Below are positions 1-9,063 of a DNA stretch of 64,000 nucleotides, in pieces. The translations under genes and the position numbers were made by a program. This DNA comes from Mariniblastus fucicola. GTDB taxonomy: Bacteria; Planctomycetota; Planctomycetia; Pirellulales; Pirellulaceae. The notes beneath the pieces were generated by a model that made no database searches, was not told the origin of the DNA, and saw only the letters and a list, made by a program, of their open reading frames with translations. The stretch covers positions 3,534,001 through 3,598,000 of the forward strand of contig NZ_CP042912.1 of NCBI RefSeq assembly GCF_008087665.1, read 5' to 3'. Numbering within the stretch: the stretch's first letter is position 1; every line of letters begins with the position of its first letter.

Positions 1-3000
1 GGATTGGCAAACACATTCAGGAAGTAGTCTTCTGACCAGTCGGCCTGAGTTTGCAAGTCGGTACCGGTGGCGTTGATGTCGAACTCAGTCATGCCCAGCG
101 GCAAACCCAGCGCCGCAAACTCATCCAAGTGTGCATTGAATTGAGTCGGCGTAGGAGCGTCTGCCAAACCAAAGTGATTCATGAACCCGACGGCCTCGAC
201 AGGATTGCCGTTATCCAGCAGCTCCTGAATCAGGTTGTAGTATTCCGTTCGCCGTTCGTGATCGACAAACTCAATCGTCTGCCCTTTGTTGATCATCTGC
301 AGCGTGTCGGGATGTGAGTTTGCTTTTGCTGCGTCGAAGATTTCACCGATCGGATCTGCCAGTGACCCGCCGTCGCGAAGAATGTTCCAGATTTCCTTGA
401 GCAATACCGGATGGTTGACGGTGTCCCAATGAGCCACCTGTGGACGATCCGTGCCGGCAATCTCGTTCCCCAGTTCCGAGGCAATGTCAGCGACATGTGC
501 AAGCTGTTCGGTTCGAAGGTATTCTCTGGCCGCCGCTTGGCTTACGTCATTCTGCAAACGCGCGTACTCGTTGCGAACCGCAGAAGGAACAAACGACAGT
601 TGGCCCCACGTTAGATGATGGCCGTGAAGCGAATCGACGTTGTCATTGACCCAATCCACTGTGTCAATTCCACGATCGCGGTTCTGATCCCAGGGCACCC
701 AGCGAATTCCGTTGGCGATCGTGATCGTGTTGAACAGCCGCGAAGCGATCGCTGCGTGGCGCTGCGAAGCCGGATCTGATGCTTGGCCGCCACCGATGTC
801 GCTGATGAATTCGGTTTTCAAAATGTTGCCGAAGCCGTAAGCATGTTCGAGCTGATTGACTTCGACGACGGCGCCTGCAATGGGAGCTCCGGCAAGGTTC
901 GTGACGTTGACCGTTAGCGGATGTCGACGATTTTCCAGCACGCTCTGCTGAGCTTCCCAACGCCAATCGCTGTCGGCTTCACGTTCGGCGTAAGACAGGT
1001 AGCTCTGCGGTAGATGCTGCGTCAGGTCTGGGGCTGCGCCGTGATTCCAGATTTGCACGCCGCCGATCTCAAGCGTTCCCACGCTGCGGCCGAACAGTGC
1101 TTCGAGGCGAAGTTCTCCTGGCTGTGATGCCTGTCGAGCCGTCACCACGAATTGATGCTTGGTCCAAGTATTGGTTGCTTGGAAATTCTCTTTCAACAGG
1201 TTTCGATTGACGGCAGGAGACTGTTCGACCTGGAGTCGCACGTCGAAGGGAGCATCATCTGTTCGTAACCACGCTTCAACGGTCAGGATCGAGTTCTCTT
1301 CGACGGCATGGTCCGTGTACCAGCCGGCTCGGATTTGCGAAAGGAAAGAAGCGGATGTGTGCACGTCCACGATTAAGGCATTGTCAAACGGCACCTGTTC
1401 GGCTGCCGTCGTTGCGCGATCGGTAAAGGTTGCGTAGGTGCCTTGCCCGGACTTGATATCAGTGTCGGCGACCGTTCCAGCGTCGAGGGGCAGGGCAGCG
1501 GCAGCATTTTCTAGGCTGCTAACAAAACGTTTTACCTGAAAGTTGGCGATTTCAACTTTGGCGACCCGTTCGCCGAGGAACATTTCGACTCGCGAGGCGG
1601 CACTTGAAATCGAATCGCCGAGCGTGATCGGAATCTGGGCTCGCTGCCAAAAGCCTTTGGCGGTTACTTCGGTCCTACCAACGTCTGCGAAAGGCGAAGT
1701 CGTACGCACGTTGAATGTAAGCGGGCTCCACAAAGTCCCCAGCCGCCGGTAGTAGAACTCGGCATACAACGTTTCGGATTCGTCAATGTTCTGATCAATA
1801 TTCCAGCGAGCCCAAACGGAAGTGTCGTTGGGAGGCGTGGTCGTTGTGTCGACTACCAAAACGGTTCCGTTGATCGTGCCTCCGTTTTCGCCGTTGGCGG
1901 TGCGATTTGAAAACGTCGCGTAATTCGTTCCGTTGATCGAAGCGACGTTGGCAAGGTCCAGCGGATCTTCACCGATGATTGAGTTGCCTTCGGGAACAAG
2001 GTTTCCGAAAATGGATAGCGTCGTGCGAGTTCGAACTGGCGACGCGAGGGCATAGTCACTGGAAGCCGCGACGCCAACGTTGATCGTTTCGAGAAGTTCA
2101 TCCACTTCATCGTTCGCGACAGTCAGCTCAACTCGCGCCGATCTTTGTCCGGCAGGAATCGTAACCGTCGAGGTTGCTCCGGCGTAGTCCGCGTCACGCG
2201 ATGCCGTCCCGCCGTAGTTCATGTTGACGACAAGGTCTCGACCAAAATCGTCACTGCGAGACATGTCAAACGATACCGTCGCCGATTCATCGGTTTCGTT
2301 AACGGCTGACACAACCGCGCGAACGCCGACATCGGCTTGCACTGGACGGAGTTGAGCAACCGTGATCGATTCCCAGTTCAGTCCTGTTTGCCGCCATTGG
2401 ATTTCGAGTCCGTCGTAGGAACCGCTCTCCATTTGGCGAGCTTCGAAGTAGTATCGCACTCCTGCGACCAACTCGATTGCGTCGGACGTTTGGTTTGAGT
2501 CTGCATCCCACTGTCCGGGCGAAGGTGGTGAATCGCTCGATGCGACGACGCGAGCCAACGCAGCGTCACTATCATCGGCTAACAACAATCGATTGGCATC
2601 GCCGCCGGAAATGCGAAGCTGGTAAGTGCCCGACGTTTCAGGAACGAAGTATCCTCGCAGTCGCTGAGCCGGATGCGTTGTCGAACTAGCCGCCGCATCC
2701 GCCGAAGTCAAAACCGATCCACTGGCCACGTCGGAGTAGAAAACGTCGCCAGAATCCAGAAAGTCAGCCGAGACGGTGGAAAGTTGTTCGAACAGTACGC
2801 CCTGCGATGCAACATCTTCGAGGACTTGTTGTTGCGAATCAGAAAGTGGAGTCCACTCTGGACCGACGACTTCTACTGGAAGTTCCGGACTGGTCCAGCC
2901 GAGCCAGATTCTCGATTCGCCAGCGATATCGCGATATTCGACTCTTACCGAGGCCGCGAGATCTGCAATGAGACCAACATCGGCCGTGAGTTCACTTGTT

Positions 3001-3383
3001 CCAGTTCCATCCCAGGCATCGACAGTCAGTTGATCATCAACCCAAACGCGTAATCCGTCATCGGGATTGGTTCGCAGGATCAGTTGGTGTGTAGCGGTGT
3101 GATCGCTTTGCAGGTTCGATTCCCAGCGTGCAGAGAATCCGTCGCTATCGCTGGTGTTGTCCAGTGGAGATCTTTGTCCCCAATCAAAATCGACCAAGGC
3201 ATTGTGTTGCACAATCTGCGGCGACGAATCCGGCGTGCCATCGCTGTAGTAACTACCAACCCAACCAGCAGCGGTCAGCATTTGTCGAAGTTCAAGAGCT
3301 TGCCAAGTTAGGGAGGTTTGTTGCTGCCTTCGTTTCTGGCTCAGAGCGTTTGTTCGTATGCAATCGAGAAAACGGTTGAACAC
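1..3383 (-). CDS. Large exported PA14 / Calx-beta / GH10-like protein, 3' end outside window
   Basis: Partial gene: 1127 codons are visible and it runs off the left edge. I chose a GTG start at 3383 because AAGGA (3394-3390) lies 6 nt upstream and an in-frame stop lies just beyond. The N-terminus carries LELRQMLTA (about residues 30-38), the motif seen near the start of many large planctomycete exported proteins. Then come a PA14-like domain (about 38-165), a second PA14-like jelly roll (about 195-330), a Calx-beta-like repeat (about 355-465), carbohydrate-binding-like beta segments, and a GH10-like barrel from about 845. GH10 landmarks are HGHHLTWG, WDTVNHP and MTEFD, with E1100 as candidate nucleophile. 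The residue where GH10 has its acid/base Glu (WD-x-x-N-E) is H991. The family acts on beta-1,4-xylan-type chains; with that change, catalysis or specificity is uncertain. Surface or secreted location is inferred. Confidence 0.85.
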   Translation of the reverse strand, partial: MFNRFLDCIRTNALSQKRRQQQTSLTWQALELRQMLTAAGWVGSYYSDGTPDSSPQIVQHNALVDFDWGQRSPLDNTSDSDGFSARWESNLQSDHTATHQLILRTNPDDGLRVWVDDQLTVDAWDGTGTSELTADVGLIADLAASVRVEYRDIAGESRIWLGWTSPELPVEVVGPEWTPLSDSQQQVLEDVASQGVLFEQLSTVSADFLDSGDVFYSDVASGSVLTSADAAASSTTHPAQRLRGYFVPETSGTYQLRISGGDANRLLLADDSDAALARVVASSDSPPSPGQWDADSNQTSDAIELVAGVRYYFEARQMESGSYDGLEIQWRQTGLNWESITVAQLRPVQADVGVRAVVSAVNETDESATVSFDMSRSDDFGRDLVVNMNYGGTASRDADYAGATSTVTIPAGQRSARVELTVANDEVDELLETINVGVAASSDYALASPVRTRTTLSIFGNLVPEGNSIIGEDPLDLANVASINGTNYATFSNRTANGENGGTINGTVLVVDTTTTPPNDTSVWARWNIDQNIDESETLYAEFYYRRLGTLWSPLTFNVRTTSPFADVGRTEVTAKGFWQRAQIPITLGDSISSAASRVEMFLGERVAKVEIANFQVKRFVSSLENAAAALPLDAGTVADTDIKSGQGTYATFTDRATTAAEQVPFDNALIVDVHTSASFLSQIRAGWYTDHAVEENSILTVEAWLRTDDAPFDVRLQVEQSPAVNRNLLKENFQATNTWTKHQFVVTARQASQPGELRLEALFGRSVGTLEIGGVQIWNHGAAPDLTQHLPQSYLSYAEREADSDWRWEAQQSVLENRRHPLTVNVTNLAGAPIAGAVVEVNQLEHAYGFGNILKTEFISDIGGGQASDPASQRHAAIASRLFNTITIANGIRWVPWDQNRDRGIDTVDWVNDNVDSLHGHHLTWGQLSFVPSAVRNEYARLQNDVSQAAAREYLRTEQLAHVADIASELGNEIAGTDRPQVAHWDTVNHPVLLKEIWNILRDGGSLADPIGEIFDAAKANSHPDTLQMINKGQTIEFVDHERRTEYYNLIQELLDNGNPVEAVGFMNHFGLADAPTPTQFNAHLDEFAALGLPLGMTEFDINATGTDLQTQADWSEDYFLNVFAN

Positions 3384-3423
3384 ATCAAATCCTTCGAATT
3401 CACACGAAGATCACGGGTACGAA

Positions 3424-3461
3424 AAAACGGCGAGACGAAAAGCGATTCGTCCCGCCGTTTT
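3424..3461 (-). terminator. Rho-independent-type terminator after the PEP-CTERM gene
   Basis: A 14-bp inverted repeat pairs 3424-3437 with 3448-3461 (one G-T-type mismatch). Read on the minus strand it is followed by a T run. It sits between the two minus-strand genes, 43 bp past the stop of the PEP-CTERM gene. Confidence 0.75.
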
Positions 3462-3503
3462 GATTTTATCTTGAAGCCTTGGACATCTGCCCATGAGCAT
3501 CAA

Positions 3504-4241
3504 CTACTTTCTGCGGCGAATCGCCAAGCCAAGTCCAGCCAATCCCAAGATCGCAAGAGATGTTGGCTCTGGAACTGCCGAAACAGATCCGGTAATCGCG
3601 AAGTTATCGATATACGTGTGGTGACCAGACGGTCCCTGAGTGCTGTCTTTCACAAAATCGAGTAGGAATTCGACTGATTCACCGTCTGCTAGTGTGAAGT
3701 CAGCAAGACCAGTCAAGCTTTGGTCATAATCATTCCACGCAGCTGTTGCACTACCGCCGTTAGCACCAGGGCCGCCAGATCCTACAGCACCTGCTGTAAG
3801 GCCGCCTGAAACAACGGAAAGAGTCCATGTATCGGCTGAACCAGGTCTGGTTGAACCGAGGTCAAAGTGGAAAGTCTCCAAGTTCCAATCGGTTCCGGAC
3901 GTGTTAGTGACGGTAAAATTAACACCGCCCTCGAGTCCGTTGTTCAGGGATAAGTGATCATCCCCGCCGTTTTCATATTCACCCGTACCCGTCGCAGCGG
4001 AAGCGTCATACGTACCAAAGGTGGCATCTGCGAGCCCACCTGATGTGGTTGCTCCGAAGTCGTTCGTGTCCGTCTCGTACGTAGCACTGAAGCCAGACAG
4101 GGCGAAATTTGCGGTCTGAGTGTTACCGCCATCAGGGTTGCCGGTAACTTCGTCAAAAGCGACGATCAAATCAGCTTGAGCAGCTTGTGGCATGGCAAAC
4201 ATCGCGGCCGCCGCAAACAACATAAAAATCTGTTTCTTCAT
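3504..4241 (-). CDS. PEP-CTERM sorting-domain exported protein
   Basis: A 245-aa protein with a clear signal peptide (residues 1-23, ending AAQA) and a C-terminal PEP-CTERM tail: VPEP at 223-226, a hydrophobic stretch, then IRRRK. That tail is recognised by exosortase/archaeosortase-type systems for surface or matrix anchoring; no exosortase is in this window. The start has GGAGAG about 8 nt upstream. The mature part is Gly/Thr/Asp-rich beta sandwich sequence, including FHFDLGSTRPGSADTWTLS and a later GHHTYIDN. The same pattern occurs as an insert inside the divergent neighbour at 4669-7443, so the two share a domain. Function unknown. Confidence 0.88.
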   Translation of the reverse strand: MKKQIFMLFAAAAMFAMPQAAQADLIVAFDEVTGNPDGGNTQTANFALSGFSATYETDTNDFGATTSGGLADATFGTYDASAATGTGEYENGGDDHLSLNNGLEGGVNFTVTNTSGTDWNLETFHFDLGSTRPGSADTWTLSVVSGGLTAGAVGSGGPGANGGSATAAWNDYDQSLTGLADFTLADGESVEFLLDFVKDSTQGPSGHHTYIDNFAITGSVSAVPEPTSLAILGLAGLGLAIRRRK

Positions 4242-4668
4242 AGTCTTTACTCTCCCAATGATGGCAAACTCTTGATGGCGAACACGCCGGAAATGTGAAA
4301 CGATCAGTCGAGATCGGAAAACCGGTCGTGTCGACGGATTCTATAAGTGCATTATGACCTAATACAAACCCTTGTGGCCGAAAAAGGGTTGTCGTTTCGC
4401 GACACACTGAGGGAGTTCCCGATTTGTGAGTCATAGCTCATCGGTCCCGAACTTGCCCAGCTCAAGGCATTCGATTGTGACGGCAGTTGATGTCGCAAAA
4501 GGGAAAACCAATATCGGGGCTGAATGGCGTTTTCGCGCTATACTGCAAATACCGGCCACCCACCTCCGTCCCTCTCATGGCCGATGGCAACCGAGCTGCA
4601 GATTGTGGGGTATCCCCTCACTTGGCAGCTGATATTGTCTTCAGTCACGACGTGCGGAAAGGAACGAA
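4242..4668. promoter_or_regulatory. Divergent intergenic region
   Basis: 427 bp between divergently transcribed genes whose products share a domain. It must hold promoters for both. I found no convincing sigma-70 pair or operator. The right-hand gene has GGAAAGGA at 4656-4663 as its ribosome binding site. Confidence 0.4.
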
Positions 4669-7443
4669 ATGGAAGTGACCTCCAACCCTCGTTTTGTGTA
4701 TCTCCAACTGGACAAGCACAGAGCTTCACTAGCCAGCAGTCTTCTTGTACTGACCCTTTTAGTTATTCTTCCTAAAACGGTTGTCGCTCAGTTAACGCCC
4801 GTTCGCGACATGGTGCTGGACAACAACGCTCTGCTCATGGGGAACACCGGAAACTTTGGCCAGGGGATCAACGGTCGAGCGCACCAGTCGGAGCCTTTGA
4901 TCACTATCGGAGGCTACCAGTTTGCGACCTGGTATCACAACGGGCCAAACAACGAGCAGGATGTCTACCTCGCTCGCCGAGACCTAGCGGATCCAACCAA
5001 CACATGGCATGCGTTCGACACTGGCTACGACATGGAAAACGGCGACGAGGACGGCGATGGGTCAGGGGCTGGACGCTGGGATAGTCACAACGTCATTGGC
5101 ATGGGCATTTCTGGAGACGGCCGCATTCACCTTGCCTACGATCACCACGTCGACGATTTGCGATACCTGACAACTCGCAGTGTGGGCAAGGCGACGCTAT
5201 CGAACTCCGATTGGGCGACACAGACCGCTGACCCCGCCAATCTGTTTTTTGTTCCCGGTGGCGAACGAAAGAAGTTCAATGCTCAGGATTCAGGGAATGT
5301 TACAGGCTTAACCTATCCGCGATTTGCCGAAGGTGCCAACGGCGACATCATCGTGACGTATCGTACGGGCGGAAGCGGCAACGGGGACACTCACTTTCTG
5401 AGCTACAACGCCGATACTTCGGCCGCCCCGACGATCATCGCCGGATTTGAGAACTGGACTACTTCAGACAGTTTGCCTGACTTTCCTGCTTCGTTTTCGA
5501 ACACTGCGACTGCGACCTACAATTCAACCAACGGAAGTGTCAGCAATCAAGGTGCAAGCACGGACGGCACGTTCGGAAGTTTCACTGGAGCGGCAGCCGA
5601 CACCACAACCGAAAGCACCAATGACGGTGCGCGGTTGACCAATGGTGCGAATCACACGTACACCTTTACCTTTACAGATACCTCCGGTTCCGATACCGAT
5701 TTGGGTGCGTTTCACTTTGACCTTGGAACGTTTCGTCCGAACTCGGCGCGCACCTGGACATTGTCCACATTGGCCGGGAGCAGCGTTTCTGTGGTAGCTG
5801 ATTTGGCAACTGGAACGATTGACTCAGGTACTGGTGGTCAAGTGGACATGTTCAACGTCGATGTTGATCTTTCCGGGCTGACAGATTCAACGCTCGACGC
5901 AAACGGAACCGTGATCTTCTTCCTCGAACTCGAGGGTGGCACTCCAGACAGCGGCGGCCACCACGGTTTTCTCGACAACGTTGCTGTGAGTACCAGGGGC
6001 AGTGAAAACCAACAACGCTGGGGCGGATCGCATGTTGTCATCGACGGTAACGCTGGAACTTATTCCGATGCTTACGACACGAGCAATTCAAACAATCGAA
6101 ACGCTTACTTGAACGGAATGGATGTCGGGCCGCTGGGTAACTTGCACATGACATGGACGTGGCGGGAAAGTTCGCAAGGTGCCAATCACGACGTCATGTA
6201 TGCATACAGCGAAGATGGCGGAATTACGTGGTTGAATAACGATGGAGTGCTCGTTGCCGATAAGAATTCCGGCTTGCAGATGGATCTGAACTCGCCAGGC
6301 ATCAATGTCGTTGAACTTGATCGAACGCATAGCCTGATGAATCAGCAGGCGCAGTGTGTGGACGCCGATGGATATGTCCACGTGCTGATGTGGCATCGCA
6401 GAGACGATGGAATCAACGGTGAGTACGACTGGGAACCGGGCGAGCGTTTTTCGGCCCTGGATTCGGCTTACTATCACTACCATCGAGACCCATTCACCGG
6501 CGACTGGACACGGCATCAACTTCCAACGTCACGACGCGTTGGGACGCGGCCAAAAATTGGATATGACTATTTCGGAAACGTCTTTGCCGTCTACACCAGC
6601 AACAGTGACTTGATCATCGCTGGAGCGACGAGAGCGTCGAACTACTCGAATTGGACACTACTCTACGAGGGCACTCGCAACTATCAAACCGATGCGATTC
6701 TCGATCAGAACCGTCTGTACAATGACGGAGTCCTTTCTGTCTATCTTCAGGAACGCGGATCCGATTCTACGGACGCAACAGGGACGGCACTAAGAGTGCT
6801 TGAATTCAATGTTGCTGTTTCTCCCGTGGTTGCGAGCGTCGAGATCGACTTGGGAGAAGAGCAACGCTCAACAGTCGAATCCTTTACTGTTTATTTTGAC
6901 GGTGACGTCGACGTATCGCCCGGAGCAGTCTCTGTCGTGCAGCGAAGCACCGCGACTGAAGAAACTTTTGAAGCGGTCACTTCAACGGTGGACACCCAAT
7001 TTGCGAACGGACAAACCACAGCAACGATCACTTTCGATTCGCACGTACGCAATTCGAACGGCGCGCTCGTTGATGGAAATTACCAGATCACGCTCGATGC
7101 GGATCTTGTTACGCTCGATGGCGTGCCGATGCGTGAGGACTATGTCTTCGGCAACGAAGAGAGTCACGCATTTTTCGCATTCTTTGGTGACTCAGACGGA
7201 AACCGCACCGTCAACGTCTTTGATTTGCTGGCATTGCGACAAACCTACAACTCTGTCTCAGGAAGCCCTGACTACGATGCCACCATGGATTTTGGAGCCG
7301 ATGGTGTGATCAATATTTTTGACCTGCTGCCTTTCCGAATTCGATACCTCAAGACCATTCCGTTCACGTTTGGTTCGAGTCGGTCATCGCGGATTGTTAG
7401 CGCGGGTGGAAAGACGTCGGGCGGCGTTTCATTGAAGAAGTGA
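4669..7443 (+). CDS. BNR_4 beta-propeller, probable polysaccharide lyase, with inserted domain and dockerin tail
   Basis: A 924-aa secreted protein with a signal peptide ending near A40. The catalytic-type propeller resembles BNR_4 proteins, the fold of PL24/PL25 ulvan lyases. Shared landmarks with the paralogue at 9064 are INGRAHQ, WDSHN (H140), DGRIHLAYDHH (H159/H160), TYPRF (Y216, R218) and TYR (Y231, R232). About 190 residues (roughly 257-447) interrupt the propeller at a point where the paralogue has none; this insert resembles the neighbouring PEP-CTERM protein. After the propeller come a beta-sandwich and a dockerin-like pair (about 839-895: DSDGNRTVNVFDLLALRQ and a second copy ending FDLLPFRIRY). 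Strong ribosome binding site, GGAAAGGA. Lyase activity and ulvan specificity are inferred. Confidence 0.8.
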   Translation: MEVTSNPRFVYLQLDKHRASLASSLLVLTLLVILPKTVVAQLTPVRDMVLDNNALLMGNTGNFGQGINGRAHQSEPLITIGGYQFATWYHNGPNNEQDVYLARRDLADPTNTWHAFDTGYDMENGDEDGDGSGAGRWDSHNVIGMGISGDGRIHLAYDHHVDDLRYLTTRSVGKATLSNSDWATQTADPANLFFVPGGERKKFNAQDSGNVTGLTYPRFAEGANGDIIVTYRTGGSGNGDTHFLSYNADTSAAPTIIAGFENWTTSDSLPDFPASFSNTATATYNSTNGSVSNQGASTDGTFGSFTGAAADTTTESTNDGARLTNGANHTYTFTFTDTSGSDTDLGAFHFDLGTFRPNSARTWTLSTLAGSSVSVVADLATGTIDSGTGGQVDMFNVDVDLSGLTDSTLDANGTVIFFLELEGGTPDSGGHHGFLDNVAVSTRGSENQQRWGGSHVVIDGNAGTYSDAYDTSNSNNRNAYLNGMDVGPLGNLHMTWTWRESSQGANHDVMYAYSEDGGITWLNNDGVLVADKNSGLQMDLNSPGINVVELDRTHSLMNQQAQCVDADGYVHVLMWHRRDDGINGEYDWEPGERFSALDSAYYHYHRDPFTGDWTRHQLPTSRRVGTRPKIGYDYFGNVFAVYTSNSDLIIAGATRASNYSNWTLLYEGTRNYQTDAILDQNRLYNDGVLSVYLQERGSDSTDATGTALRVLEFNVAVSPVVASVEIDLGEEQRSTVESFTVYFDGDVDVSPGAVSVVQRSTATEETFEAVTSTVDTQFANGQTTATITFDSHVRNSNGALVDGNYQITLDADLVTLDGVPMREDYVFGNEESHAFFAFFGDSDGNRTVNVFDLLALRQTYNSVSGSPDYDATMDFGADGVINIFDLLPFRIRYLKTIPFTFGSSRSSRIVSAGGKTSGGVSLKK

Positions 7444-7489
7444 TCTGTTCGGCGAGTTGTCGTGTTGTGTCTTGCAAGGGAATTAGTCC

Positions 7490-8917
7490 ATGAAACCACA
7501 GAACGTCTCTGCATCCCTTTTCGCGGTCTGCTTGTTCATCCTGTCTGATGGAATCCTGCAAGCGGCTGAAGAAATTGACGGCTCAAAACCTAACATCATC
7601 TTCATCATGGCCGATGATCTGGGTTTCAATCAGATCGGTTGCTATGGCGATACACCGATTAAGACGCCGAACCTTGATCAGATGGCGAAGTCAGGAATTC
7701 GGTTCACCCAAGCCTACTCCGGCAACACGGTTTGCTCGCCGTCTCGCGTCTCGTTGTTCACGGGTCGCGATGGGCGGTTGATGGTGAACAACTCCAACAA
7801 GGTCCAGCTTCGCGATATTGACGTGACGTTTGCTCATGTTTTGAAGCATGCCGGATACGACACGGCTCTGTTCGGCAAGTATTCGGTTGGCTCGCAGATG
7901 GGAGTCACCGATCCGCTGGCGATGGGATTCGATACCTGGGTTGGAATGTACTCGATCCTTGAAGGGCATCGGCAGTATCCGCAAATCCTGTGGCGAGACG
8001 GAAAGAAGATTCGCATCGAGCCCAATGAAGGCGGGAAGAAACGTGCTTATGCCCAGAGACTATTCGCTGACGAAGCCATCAAATACATCAAGCAAGATCA
8101 CAAGAATCCGTTTTGTGTGATGCTGAATTTTTCTTCACCGCACGCGGAACTGGCGGCGCCACAAAAGTTCGTTCAGCCATACGAGAAAATGTTTACAGAG
8201 AATCCTTACACCGGCATGTCGACCGGCGAACCGGACGACAAGTACGCGTGGTACTATCCTGAACCCGTCGATCGCCCCAACGCAGTGTTGGCGGGTATGG
8301 TGACGGCGCTCGATGCCTACGTTGGGGAAATCGTTAAAACGCTTGAAGCCAAAGGGATCGCGGACAACACGTTGATCGTTTTCACTTCGGACAACGGGCC
8401 TCACGATGAAGGCGGTGCCGATCCGGACTTCTTCAAAGCATCAGCTCCCTACAAAGGCATGAAGCGAGACCTGTTCGATGGCGGAATTCACGTGCCGATG
8501 ATCGCGAGCTGGCCCGGACAGATCAAAACGGGCCGCGTCGATGATACGCCTCTGGCTTTCGCCGATATGCTGCCGACGTTTGCTGACCTCGGTGATGTTG
8601 ATGTGAACGTCGTCCCACGAATCAAGACGAATGGGAAGTCCATCGCTTGCCGGCTCTCGGATTCGCCCAGCGAACTTGCGGAACGAACGCTGTATTGGGA
8701 ATTCGGGAAACAGGTTGGCGATCCGAACTCAGGCATCGTTGGAGAAGTCTTTCAGGCGGCGAGGCGAGGGAAATGGAAAGCGGTGAAGTACGGATTGGAT
8801 GCGCCGGTTCAATTGTTCAACATTGAAGTCGATCCCGGGGAATCGAAAGAACTTTCGAAAGAACATCCGGACGTGCATCAAGAGTTTGTGTCGCTGTTTA
8901 AAGAGCATGAGGGGTAG
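7490..8917 (+). CDS. Sulfatase (S1 family), secreted, CSPSR signature
   Basis: A 475-aa formylglycine-dependent sulfatase that hydrolyses sulfate esters, here probably on a polysaccharide or its oligosaccharides. It has a signal peptide, the N-terminal metal site PNIIFIMADDLG, the signature C82-S-P-S-R followed by VSLFTG, and the downstream metal/sulfate motif FTSDNGPH. C82 fits the CxPxR rule for conversion to formylglycine. AAGGGA precedes the ATG. It lies 46 bp after the propeller-lyase gene on the same strand and ahead of a second propeller gene, so a shared transcript is plausible. The natural sulfated substrate cannot be read from sequence. Confidence 0.93.
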   Translation: MKPQNVSASLFAVCLFILSDGILQAAEEIDGSKPNIIFIMADDLGFNQIGCYGDTPIKTPNLDQMAKSGIRFTQAYSGNTVCSPSRVSLFTGRDGRLMVNNSNKVQLRDIDVTFAHVLKHAGYDTALFGKYSVGSQMGVTDPLAMGFDTWVGMYSILEGHRQYPQILWRDGKKIRIEPNEGGKKRAYAQRLFADEAIKYIKQDHKNPFCVMLNFSSPHAELAAPQKFVQPYEKMFTENPYTGMSTGEPDDKYAWYYPEPVDRPNAVLAGMVTALDAYVGEIVKTLEAKGIADNTLIVFTSDNGPHDEGGADPDFFKASAPYKGMKRDLFDGGIHVPMIASWPGQIKTGRVDDTPLAFADMLPTFADLGDVDVNVVPRIKTNGKSIACRLSDSPSELAERTLYWEFGKQVGDPNSGIVGEVFQAARRGKWKAVKYGLDAPVQLFNIEVDPGESKELSKEHPDVHQEFVSLFKEHEG

Positions 8918-8922
8918 TAACA

Positions 8923-9042
8923 TACAAGCCCGAAGCGCAAGCGAGTGGTTCGACCGCGCATCACGCACAGCCTATTGCTCACCACATCAAATCAGCCCAC
9001 TCTACTCGCAGTCAAACCACTCGCTTGCGCTTCGGGCTCGTA
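8923..9042. repeat. Intergenic palindromic element, family A copy 1
   Basis: Two 32-nt arms (8923-8954 and 9011-9042) are inverted repeats with two mismatches. The core is CCCGAAGCGCAAGCGAGTGG. A second copy with the same core lies at 14217-14336. It starts 5 bp after a stop codon and ends 21 bp before the next start, like REP/MITE-type intergenic elements. Confidence 0.85.
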
Positions 9043-9063
9043 TTTCAAACGATCAAAAACCAA

